Shown here piece after piece: positions 23,301 through 29,537 of a DNA stretch of 64,000 nucleotides (position 1 is the stretch's first letter; every line of letters starts with the position of its first letter). Location: NCBI RefSeq assembly GCF_002099425.1, contig NW_018344068.1, forward strand, positions 6,516,501-6,580,500, in the 5' to 3' direction. The position numbers and the translations under genes were made by a program. The notes below the pieces were generated by a model, which saw only the letters and a list, made by a program, of their open reading frames with translations, was not told the origin of the DNA and made no database searches. The stretch comes from Phascolarctos cinereus. Lineage: Eukaryota; Chordata; Mammalia; Diprotodontia; Phascolarctidae.

Positions 23301-26300
23301 ATAGATAAGTATGTGTGGATACACACACACATACATACATATATATACACACATGTGCACATGTATACATATGTACACATATGTATCTCTATCTACAACA
23401 ACAAGGTGATTTTGGAGGAGAGGGAAAGGGAACAAGCATTTATTTTATTTTCTTTTTTTTGGATAGGCAATACGGTTAAGTGACTTGCCCAGAGTCACAC
23501 AGCTACTAAGTGTTATGTGTCTGAGGCCGATTTTGAACTCAGGTCCTCCTGACTCCAGGGCCGGTGCTCTATCCACTGTACCACCTAGCTGCCCCTTGGA
23601 ACAAGCATTTATTAAGCATCTACTCTGCACCAGGCACTGTGCTATGTGCCTTACAAATATTTTCTCATTTGATCCTCACAACAAACTTAGGAGGTAGGTG
23701 GAGTGGGGGGAGAAGCTGGGAGGAGGGGGAGAGCTAACAGCTGAGGGGATTAGGAAAGGCTTCTTGTAGGAGCTGACCTTTGAAGGGAGCTGCAGATTCT
23801 AAGATGCAGGAGTGAAGAGGGAGGGCCTGAAATGCACAGGGCACAGCATGGATTCAGAGGCCCAGAAGATGTCACATATGGCAAATGGTAAAATGGCCAA
23901 TTTGGCTGAAGTACGTGAGGGGAATAATGCAAAATGAGTATAGCAAGATAGGCTGGAGACAAATTGTGGAGCTTTAAAAGCCAAATAGAGGACTTTTTAT
24001 TCTTTCTTTTTTGCTAGGCAATAGAGTTAAGTGACTTGCCCAGGGTCATACAACTAGTAAGTGTCAAGTGTCTGAGGCCAGATTTGAACGCAGGTCCTCC
24101 TGATTCCAGGGCCAGTGCTCTATCCACTGCACCACCTAGCTGCCTGGAATTTTCTGTCTTTCCTAGAGGCAAAAGGGGACCAGTGAAAGTTCTTATCCAG
24201 GTGAGTGGCCCGATCAGACTTGTGCTTTAGGAATAGGACAGCTGTATGGATGATTGGAGAAGGAAGAGGCTTGAGTAAGGGAAACCAATCAGGAGGTTAT
24301 TGCAATAGTCCAGGTGAGAAGTAATTAGGGCCTGAAATTAGGTGCTAGCTGCAAAGAGAAGAGAGAAGAAAGAGATGGGAGAAATATTGTAGAGACTGAA
24401 TAGTTAGGATTTACAAAATTTTGTAGAGATTTACAAAATATTGTAGAAATTTACAAAATATTGTAGAGATTGAATGGTTTGGCAACTGATTGGATAAATG
24501 AGAATGAGAGAATGAACAGTGGAGCATGACCCCAAGATTATGAACCTCAGTGCCTGAAAGGATAATGTACCTTGGACAAAAGCAGGAAAAGTTAAGAACA
24601 GTGAGTTTAGATGGGGGAGGCAATGAGTTCTATTTTGGACACATTGTGTTCAAAATGTCTATGGAACATCCAGGTGGAGCTATTCAACAGGAATTTGGGA
24701 CCAGACTGCAGGGGTGGGGAACCTGTGACCTGGAGGCCCTCAAGTGAAGTCTTCCTGACTGACCTGTATCCCAGCAATATCCCGACTAGTTCGGCAGGCA
24801 TTCTCTTCCTGGTTCTGCCGCAGGGCATTGCAGGCTGTTTCCCGTCCCTCCGCTTCTTCCTTTAGGTCCCCACTCAGTTTGTCCAACCTATGGGCAACAA
24901 GCATGGTATATAGAAAGAGCATTTGTGTCAGGAAATCTCAGAAGCCTGACCTTGACACTTGTTGGCTCTGAAAGGACAGAGAAGTACTTTAACTCTCTGA
25001 ACCTGCTCCCTCATCTGTAAAATGGGTCCAGTACTATTTATACTACTTACCTCAGGGTTGCTTGAAAGGAAAATGCTCACTAGTCCTGAAGTGGGATAAT
25101 AAATATAGGACTGATATGATTTAACAAGCTTTCAGCCTTTCAAGGAAAATGTCTTCCCCACTGCCTTATCCAATCGGGCTCAGCAACCCTAAACATGGGG
25201 CCTGACTACTATAAATAGGACCATTCCATCCAAAAGCTGGATGGAGTTTTGGCAGCATACTAATTAGCATGTATAAACTAAGAGTATTTCTCAGGTTGGG
25301 ATGGACAAAATCAGAACTTTGATGGATCCAAACCTCCATGTTGTAGACTATGCAGGCATTACATTAAGCCTGCCCTCATTCATCCTGAATACAAAGATAA
25401 AAAAAAAGAAAACCAGCCCTCCCCCCCAATTTGAAGGACCTGCTTCCATGGCATAAGCCAGCATCAAGATTCATTATAGAGAGAGCAAAGCTTGCCCTCC
25501 TCCTCCTCTGGTAGCCAGTGATGAGATCAATTGAAAGCACAGAAATTTCCTAGAGGTTTCCTTTCATGGTCTTCCTCAGTCTGGACCCAATTCATCTTTC
25601 TAGCCTTCTCCTATACAACAACTGTCCTTTACTTACTCAGCACATCCTAATTAAACTGAACTACTACTCTGGTGAAGGTCCATATTTCTCCTCCCCTTGT
25701 TGTTCAGTTGTTTTTCCATTGTGTCCGACTCTTCATCACCCCATTTGGGGTTTTCCCGGCAAAGATACTTACCCAGTGCTTGCCAGACAGCTAGTAAATG
25801 TCTGAGGCCAGATTTGAATTCAGGAAGATGAGTCTTCCTGATTCCAAGCTTGGCACTCTATCCACTGCACCACTTAGCTGCCCTCCTCCTCCCCTACATA
25901 CAGTTATTCCTTCTATATTACTAGGGTGGGGTGGAATCTTAGGGGTGTGGCACCCCCACACTATCTGGAAAATCCATGTAAAATTTTTTGGCCCTCCCTT
26001 TGTACCATTGAAGAAATCTGAATTTTTTATTTTTCTTTTATGGGTTGTTTATAGTACTTTATTATAAAATGTGTGTTGATATCATATAATAATAATTGTA
26101 CATACATATATATATGTATATATATGAAATATACTTCTGAGTTTCTAAACTTTTTTTGTGTCTTCTGCTAGCCTTTGCTTGTCATCTGAGGCTTCCACAA
26201 AACTCTCCAAAAATTCCCATTTAATTTCTTATCCCAATCTGAGATATATCAAAACCACGATGGGGAAAGTTGCAGTGTAGAAGGGATAACTATAATACCA

Positions 26301-29300
26301 GTTTCCTTGCAGTCTGTCTGGCCTTTCTCCAATCTACTCCAATCTATTCTTCACGTAGTTTTCAGAGTCATCTTCTTAATGCACCGCTTTGAACACGCCA
26401 TTCCTCTACTAAAAAGCTTTCAGAGGCTCCCCACTATCTTCCAAAAATGAAGTATGAACTCCAGATTCTGCCCCAAAAAGGACTTCACAGTCTGGCTTCA
26501 AAACTTTTTTCTATCCTTCTTCTCATGCTAATGTTTTGTCACGTATTCTACATGGCCACCAAAACTGCATCTCTCCCGTATGTTCTCATCCTGCTCTCTC
26601 TCATATCTTTGCCTTTGCTTCTGACATGAGTCTGGATTGAAGGCTCCTCCCCATCTCTGTTGAAAGCCCTCCCTTCCTTTAAGGCCCAACTTGGGTGCCA
26701 TTTTCTCTCTGAAGCCTTCTCCAGTATTCCATTGCCCCCAGATAAAAGTGAGCATCTCCACCTCAAATTTCTCCTAGCACTTTGCCAGAATCCTCTCCTC
26801 CACTCCTATCTCCGACCCTCTTTTATTAGAGTCATTTGTTCACTTGTCTTCTGTCCATCACCTATCATAGGCTCTTTGACAACAGACTCTCTATTGTATT
26901 AATTTTGGAATCCCTGGCAGCTGGCACAGTACTTTGCACGTAGTTGGTCCTTCAAAGCTATTTAAACAAAACTCAGTCTGGTATGACCCTGCTGTTCTAT
27001 CTTTATCTCATACTACTCCCCTCCATGCAAGTCTACTTTCGGTAATCAGTAAGTCTGTACTGATCATCTACAACATGCTTAGTTACATAATAGAAGATGG
27101 AAAATGGAGAAGGCATGGTCCTTGGCTTCAACAAGCTAATGGTCTAGTTGGAGAGATATGATGTAAAATGTGAAAGATAAAACAATAAATAATTTATGTA
27201 ACAGTTCAAGTCAACAATAGATGAAATGATCATTACAAGGCCATACACAAAAAATTATGGAATGAGGTAGACAGATCATAACTACTATAGCAACTCAGAG
27301 GGGAGAGAGATCACTATGGATTAGCAGGCCAAGGAAAGTATTAATGCATGTATATAGATATATAGAGATATCAGATAAGGGAAAAGGGCCTGGAGGAGAG
27401 AAAGAGGAGAATGGAGGCATACATACCTGAGCTGTAGTTCTGCCTCAAAGTTTTTCTTTTCTGTATCCTGGAGAGCCTGTTTCCGCCTAATTTGGGCTAG
27501 GGACTCTCGGACCTCCACCAACCTGAGATATAAATTATTCTCTACTCCTGAGCAGCCCTGATCTTCCTCTTCCCCCTGGTCTGGTGGCACAGGTTTGAGA
27601 GGGAGATTGGGCAGCTGCCCAGGTACCTACCCATTTGAGGACAGAGAGGCTCTTCCTTGAAGAGCTTGAATGTCACTGGCTATTCCAGAGAAACCAGCCA
27701 GAGGCCTTCATCTTGGGCAATGAGAACCCCTGAACCACCTGGGACCTGAAGAGCTCTCCTTCCTCCCAGACCCAAGTCAACAGGATGGATGTGTCAGTAG
27801 GTGACATTACTTCGGCCACAACTTTCCTTAGAGAGTAGACTACTTGGGTCAGCTAATGAGGGAAAGCTTGGAGTACCTTGTCCCTTCTGGCCACCTTCTG
27901 CAAGGGGGCATCTCTGCTGTCAGAAGGTAACTGGAGGAAATGCTCCTGAACCAAGAACAGTAGGATCTGCCCCACCACTCTTCTTTGGTCCCAACATCCT
28001 TGTCCTGGAGTTGTTTGGGAACATCACACTGCTCCCAAATCTACTCCGATGCCTATGTGGGATGGAATGATTTCTGGACACGAGGAGAACATGTACCTTT
28101 TCTCCATTGACTCCATGTGGCTCCGATTTGCAGTATTGGAGAGCTACAAAGAGAAGGATTTGGGCACTGGGTTTTGTTTTTCTTTTCTGGATTTACCCAG
28201 GCCTTCTGCTATGATCCATGGTGACTGACAGCTGGATAATGGGACCCGGAGCTTTATAGCCCAGACAGCTAGGATTGCCAGAGGTAGGAACAACTTGTAG
28301 GTAAGATAGGGTTATTTTTCTGGGGCTCTAAGGCTGGACAAGTGGGAATTTGGCTCTGGGGAAACTATGCTGCCAGTGAGCCAGAGTTTCCTCACTTGTA
28401 CAATGAAGGGGTTGGAGTAAATGACTGCTAAGTTTCCACTGAATTCTGAAGTTTGATTTTTTTCACCATAGCTGTCCCATTTATTGAATGGAAGGGTCAG
28501 GGGATAGGTTCAAAGTGGTATAAAGGGAAGACAGGATTATCGGGAGGATAAGTTCTGTTTAGGGAGGCCTGAAAGGAGGGCAAAGGAATGAGAAGAGAGA
28601 AGGAATTTACTTCCCAGCAAAACATTCTGCAATGCTAAAATCCTGGGGATGTGATGGCAAAGGAAGGACCAGCAAGAGATAGACAAAAAAGATGGCCCCA
28701 GGAAAGCCTGCGGACAGTTTGCCAGCCCACTGGGATCACACAAAAAGAAAGCCTCTTCCAAAGGAGTTGACAGTGGGCAGCATGTTCACCTCACAGGCTT
28801 CCTTCTCTGGCAGCCGGGTAAGCTGCTTCACCTCGTCACGGATCAGCTCCAACTCAGAGTCTTGTACCTGTATCCGGGCCCGGATCTGGAGCAGCTCCCT
28901 CAACAAGCTCAGGACGGCTTGGTCTGAACGCTCCTTGTGCCCTCGAAGGCAGACCACCTCAGCCTGCAGATCTGCCACCCTGCGAGATGCCACGGAGATA
29001 CACACCCAGAGGCCGGGAAACAAGTGGAGGAGACAGGCTGATAAGTCTATTTACCCATAGGTAGATCTAACCAAGAAGGACAAGCACATGCTTTAAAACC
29101 ACAGTCACCCACGTTCACCCAGAAGAAGTATGGGGGGTATGATTTAACGAGTATACCACTACTCAGAATCCCCCCTCCAAAAGAAAAAGAATGATTCCAG
29201 GCTGAGACGCCTCAAGGAAGTTGGAAAGACGTTTTGGCTTCACAAAGGTGTCCTGTCTGGAGCTAGGTATAAGAGAAACCATATCCTAAGTGATGAGACA

Positions 29301-29492
29301 AACTTCAGGTACCTACCACTGTTCTAGCTGCTTCCAGCGTTTCAGAGTGTCTTGCTCCGGGGTCAGGTTGGAAGACACTTGGGGGTTGTACTCAGAACCA
29401 TCAGAGATCTCCTTTACAATCAGGGTTTCTGGGATCTTCAGACCATCTTTGAGGAGGAGCCCCAGGTCCTCTAGAGTGACTGAGCTGCTCAT
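7069..29492 (-). CDS. CCDC154: CCDC154, coiled-coil domain protein 154 (15 coding exons)
   Basis: Fifteen GT-AG exons (listed one by one) join without a phase error into 614 codons. The product aligns in order with human CCDC154 (about 670 residues): N-terminal [10 protein letters not shown], then [15 protein letters not shown], long heptad-like stretches rich in E, K, Q and L, the signature [33 protein letters not shown], and a C-terminal [10 protein letters not shown]...WGIYQAVR end. Most of the protein is predicted coiled coil, with no transmembrane segment or signal peptide. Family knowledge: biochemical function is unclear; a mouse osteopetrosis mutant has been linked to Ccdc154 (from memory). 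It lies in the same orientation just downstream of CLCN7, as in human. The start ATG (29490-29492) is supported by homology of the next residues to human. The human protein continues past QAVR; here the frame stops at TAG. Confidence 0.92.
7829..7915 (-). CDS. CCDC154: CCDC154 coding exon 14
   Basis: 29 codons, phase 0 at both ends: [20 protein letters not shown] then LKFNTETKL. The acceptor is 'tgttttccag' and the donor 'GTAACT'. Closely matches human FQNQIMKLENCVQANKTIQN. Confidence 0.92.
8291..8338 (+). repeat. (TG)24 microsatellite
   Basis: Uninterrupted TG dinucleotide repeat in the intron between CCDC154 exons 13 and 14. Confidence 0.98.
8518..8635 (-). CDS. CCDC154: CCDC154 coding exon 13
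   Basis: One base plus 39 codons. Contains [20 protein letters not shown] then [11 protein letters not shown], nearly identical to human in the LLKEDNP region. Donor 'GTACGT', acceptor 'tgtccacag'. Confidence 0.94.
8636..10008 (-). other. CCDC154 intron 12
   Basis: Contains a MIR-like stretch at about 9045-9180 ('gactcagtttcctcaacagg'). No further gene or mobile element is recognised. Confidence 0.5.
10009..10085 (-). CDS. CCDC154: CCDC154 coding exon 12
   Basis: 25 codons plus two bases: [20 protein letters not shown] then TESRT. It is not in a long open frame and was found by homology to human CLLHKSDSDLR and by its flanking 'gtgtttcag' acceptor and 'GTAAGG' donor. Confidence 0.88.
10690..10855 (-). 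repeat. MIR-family repeat
   Basis: Contains 'gatgagaaaactgaggacca', 'tactcagggtcacacaggc' and 'tgactccaaatccagtgctt'. The same family recurs at 16840-16990, 17085-17225 and 18810-19015. Confidence 0.5.
10868..11000 (+). repeat. Purine-rich low-complexity tract
   Basis: Almost only G and A with runs of 'gagag', 'gggag' and a 12-base A run. It lies in the intron between CCDC154 exons 11 and 12. Confidence 0.8.
11215..11334 (-). CDS. CCDC154: CCDC154 coding exon 11
   Basis: 40 codons, phase 0: [20 protein letters not shown] then [20 protein letters not shown]. Human has AKNEWEGAERKSLEDLARW at the same place. Strong heptad pattern. Donor 'GTTGGT', acceptor 'gtgtttcag'. Confidence 0.93.
11520..13085 (-). 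mobile_element. L1 LINE, internally deleted, antisense, with nested RPS9 copy
   Basis: Minus-strand L1. Its 3' UTR (11520-11800, with the G-rich tract and 'ctattaaacatattttcaca' element also seen at 22178-22568) joins directly to reverse-transcriptase sequence: the frame at 11771-11971 reads [20 protein letters not shown], the L1 RT motif. The frame at 11916-12185 gives [16 protein letters not shown], immediately N-terminal in RT. The rest of ORF2 between RT and the 3' UTR is missing. L1 text resumes at 12960-13085 beyond the inserted retrocopy. Confidence 0.8.
12465..12957 (-). pseudogene. RPS9: RPS9 processed retrocopy, 5'-truncated
   Basis: Intronless copy of ribosomal protein S9 mRNA covering roughly the last two thirds of the protein (from about human residue 63). 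The frame is open to the normal stop at 12514-12516 and reads [58 protein letters not shown] and the acidic GDEEEED end. AATAAA on the minus strand at 12483-12488 is followed by an A-rich tail. Differences from human include SSNHTRV for SIHHARV and SPCGGG for SPYGGG. It is GC-rich while its L1 host is AT-rich. No start codon or promoter of its own is retained, so it is called a pseudogene despite the open frame. Confidence 0.93.
13370..13645 (+). repeat. L2 LINE 3' fragment
   Basis: 'cctccaagaagccttccctc' through 'cacacagttggtgcttacta' and 'aatgttga' follows the L2 3' end. Confidence 0.6.
14160..14480 (+). repeat. L2 LINE 3' fragment
   Basis: 'tttcaaagcccaacttagtt' and 'atgaagcctctccctatgc' match the conserved L2 3' segment upstream of its terminus. 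Confidence 0.55.
14536..14672 (-). mobile_element. WSINE-like SINE, antisense
   Basis: T-rich tail, then 'gggttaaatgacttgcccag', 'ggtcctcctgacttcaaggc' and 'accacctagctgcccc'. The flanks share 'tttGgttttttttttaa', a target-site duplication that lies inside the A-tail of the 7SL copy next to it. Confidence 0.85.
14690..14966 (-). pseudogene. 7SL (SRP) RNA retrocopy, near full length
   Basis: The reverse complement of this stretch follows 7SL RNA from end to end. In plus-strand order: 'gagtctccctatctcatcca' (7SL 3' end), 'tacagtggttattcatag', 'taactccttaggcagctcac' (S-domain), 'cagaactcctgaatttaagc', 'aactcatgacctcagtcttc' and 'ggggactacaggtgtgcacc' (7SL 5' Alu domain). Because the S domain is present, this is a copy of the RNA, not an Alu-like SINE. 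It is diverged and has an A-tail on the minus strand, so it is an inactive retrocopy. Confidence 0.82.
16193..16214 (+). repeat. 22-base G run
   Basis: Uninterrupted G homopolymer, about 95 bases into the intron after the donor of CCDC154 exon 10; it is a C run in the transcript. Confidence 0.95.
16310..16447 (-). CDS. CCDC154: CCDC154 coding exon 10
   Basis: 46 codons, phase 0: [20 protein letters not shown] then [20 protein letters not shown] and NLKMSE. The ALSW.DLQEQTL signature is the best-conserved stretch of the family. Donor 'GTAAGT', acceptor 'accattccag'. Confidence 0.95.
17085..17225 (-). repeat. MIR-family repeat
   Basis: 'ggatttaggactggaagaga', 'agaaactgaggcctgggaag' and 'aaagttccacagctagtgaa' in order; same family as 10690-10855. 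Confidence 0.5.
17292..18056 (+). repeat. GA/CT minisatellite with G-rich end at a splice donor
   Basis: A (GA)n run (17292-17334) is followed by a CT-rich minisatellite (about 17368-18010) built of about 17 variable units with the core 'cctccctctgtatctctctc', then a (CCCT)n and 'cacccacacccac' block up to the donor of CCDC154 exon 9. The long open frames in both directions across it ([14 protein letters not shown]-type) are by-products of the repeat and not genes. Confidence 0.97.
18057..18183 (-). CDS. CCDC154: CCDC154 coding exon 9
   Basis: One base plus 42 codons: [20 protein letters not shown] then [20 protein letters not shown] and EK. Its donor 'GTGGGTGTGGG' is the first base of the G-rich end of the minisatellite. 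Acceptor 'gttgtcctcag'. Confidence 0.92.
18810..19015 (-). repeat. MIR-family repeat
   Basis: 'cagatgaggaaactgagaca', 'gatttgcccagggttacgca' and 'tgactccaaatccaggattc' in order. Confidence 0.55.
19434..19555 (-). CDS. CCDC154: CCDC154 coding exon 8
   Basis: 40 codons plus two bases: [20 protein letters not shown] then [20 protein letters not shown]. Human has ESHLLEQCQGLDAAVAQLT. The acceptor is ambiguous by 3 bases in either direction because of a CAGGAGGAG run, which would add or remove one residue. Confidence 0.9.
19842..19970 (-). CDS. CCDC154: CCDC154 coding exon 7
   Basis: 43 codons, phase 0: [20 protein letters not shown] then [20 protein letters not shown] and QQE. Acceptor 'tctcccagcag', donor 'GTTTGC'. 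Confidence 0.92.
20467..20568 (-). CDS. CCDC154: CCDC154 coding exon 6
   Basis: 34 codons, phase 0: [20 protein letters not shown] then [14 protein letters not shown], matching human [20 protein letters not shown]. Acceptor 'ccccatag', donor 'GTGGGT'. Confidence 0.93.
21885..22095 (+). mobile_element. MAR1-like marsupial SINE
   Basis: 'cagacacttactagctgtgt', 'tttcctcatctgtaaaataa', 'actggagaaggaaatggcaa', 'accactccagtatctttgcc' and 'gacatgactgaaaaacaact' in order, with an A/C-rich tail. Confidence 0.85.
22178..22568 (+). mobile_element. 5'-truncated L1 (3' UTR only) with target-site duplication
   Basis: Carries the marsupial L1 3' end: 'aggaatgtatatgtagagcc', a G-rich tract, 'tttaaaactcaaaagcttat', 'aataaattaataaa' and an A-rich tail. 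The flanks 'agaaagtgagtggcc' (22163-22177) and 'agaaagtgagcggcc' (22569-22583) are a 15-base target-site duplication with one difference. Confidence 0.88.
23321..23394 (+). repeat. Mixed CA/TA microsatellite
   Basis: Alternating 'acacac', 'atacat', 'atatatac' and 'acatgtgcacatgtatac' runs. Confidence 0.9.
23446..23596 (-). mobile_element. WSINE-like SINE, antisense, with target-site duplication
   Basis: T-rich tail, 'gttaagtgacttgcccagag', 'gaactcaggtcctcctgact', 'actgtaccacctagctgccc'. Both sides carry 'ggaacaagcatttatt', a 16-base duplication. It sits inside an older repeat that continues as 'aagcatctactctgcaccag'. Confidence 0.9.
23998..24145 (-). mobile_element. WSINE-like SINE, antisense
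   Basis: 'gttaagtgacttgcccaggg', 'gcaggtcctcctgattccag' and 'actgcaccacctagctgcct' in order, with a T-rich tail at the left. Confidence 0.85.
24409..24468 (+). repeat. Three tandem 20-bp units with internal palindrome
   Basis: Units read 'atttacaaaatattgtagag' with one or two changes each. The middle of each, 'acaaaatattgt', is nearly self-complementary. Confidence 0.9.
24764..24887 (-). CDS. CCDC154: CCDC154 coding exon 5
   Basis: One base plus 41 codons: [20 protein letters not shown] then [20 protein letters not shown] and Q. Human has EEQGREVACGALQKNQED here. Donor 'GTCAGT', acceptor 'ttgcccatag'. Confidence 0.94.
25690..25888 (-). mobile_element. MAR1-like marsupial SINE, antisense
   Basis: 'tgttgttcagttgtttttcc', 'tgtccgactcttcatcaccc', 'tttcccggcaaagatactta' and 'actgcaccacttagctgcc' in order, the reverse of the long SINE type. 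Confidence 0.85.
25901..26292 (-). mobile_element. Tigger-like MITE, copy 1
   Basis: Starts 'cagttattccttctatatta' after a TA and ends 'gtgtagaagggataacta' before a TA, so the termini are inverted repeats. The interior shares 'ttttggccctccc', 'tgttgatatcatataataat' and 'aaaaccacgatggggaaagt' in inverted orientation with the copy at 50373-50701. There is no transposase frame. TA target sites and a CAGT start fit the Tc1/mariner superfamily, Tigger-like; the exact family name is not known to me. Confidence 0.75.
26300..26965 (+). repeat. L2 LINE 3' region
   Basis: 'cagaggctccccactatctt', 'ttcctttaaggcccaacttg', 'agccttctccagtattccat' and the terminal 'ctggcacagtactttgcacg' follow the L2 3' region over about 650 bases. 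It begins right after the MITE. Confidence 0.7.
27427..27522 (-). CDS. CCDC154: CCDC154 coding exon 4
   Basis: One base, 31 codons, two bases: [20 protein letters not shown] then [11 protein letters not shown]. Human has LVEVREALTRLRRRQ. Donor 'GTATGT', acceptor 'tttatatctcag'. Confidence 0.94.
28097..28143 (-). CDS. CCDC154: CCDC154 coding exon 3 (47-bp small exon)
   Basis: 15 codons plus two bases: [15 protein letters not shown]. Human has FSGLQNQMQALDK at this place. Acceptor 'ctctttgtag', donor 'GTACAT'. It is needed to keep frame between exons 2 and 4, which supports the call. Confidence 0.85.
28790..28979 (-). CDS. CCDC154: CCDC154 coding exon 2
   Basis: One base plus 63 codons: [20 protein letters not shown] then [20 protein letters not shown] and [20 protein letters not shown]. 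Human has VELQAEVACLREHK and [14 protein letters not shown]. Donor 'GTGAAC', acceptor 'catctcgcag'. Confidence 0.95.
29317..29492 (-). CDS. CCDC154: CCDC154 coding exon 1 (start codon)
   Basis: 58 codons plus two bases from the ATG at 29490-29492: [20 protein letters not shown] through [18 protein letters not shown]. Homology to human [11 protein letters not shown] begins at the fifth residue, so this ATG is the natural start; human has a few more residues in front. The donor is 'GTAGGT'. Confidence 0.92.
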
Positions 29493-29537
29493 AGTGGCAA
29501 CATGGACTGAGGTCTGGTTCCGTGCTGACAGTCAATC
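29493..29537 (-). promoter_or_regulatory. CCDC154: CCDC154 5' UTR part of coding exon 1, with splice acceptor
   Basis: 'tttccctcttaccatag' on the minus strand ends at 29538, giving a 3' splice site 45 bases before the ATG. A separate upstream 5' UTR exon is therefore likely; it was not located. Confidence 0.5.

Larger units (their letters stand above)
20569..24763 (-). other. CCDC154 intron 5, repeat-rich
   Basis: Holds a MAR1-like SINE, a 5'-truncated L1, two WSINE-like SINEs, a CA/TA microsatellite and a 3-copy 20-bp tandem repeat, each listed separately. The stretch 20600-21870 contains only a weak MIR-like fragment near 20840-20910. Confidence 0.7.

Noticed and set aside
24712-24748. Text like a hAT transposon end ('caggggtggggaacctg') beside CCDC154 exon 5
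   Set aside because: Only about 35 bases match, with no second terminus or target duplication.
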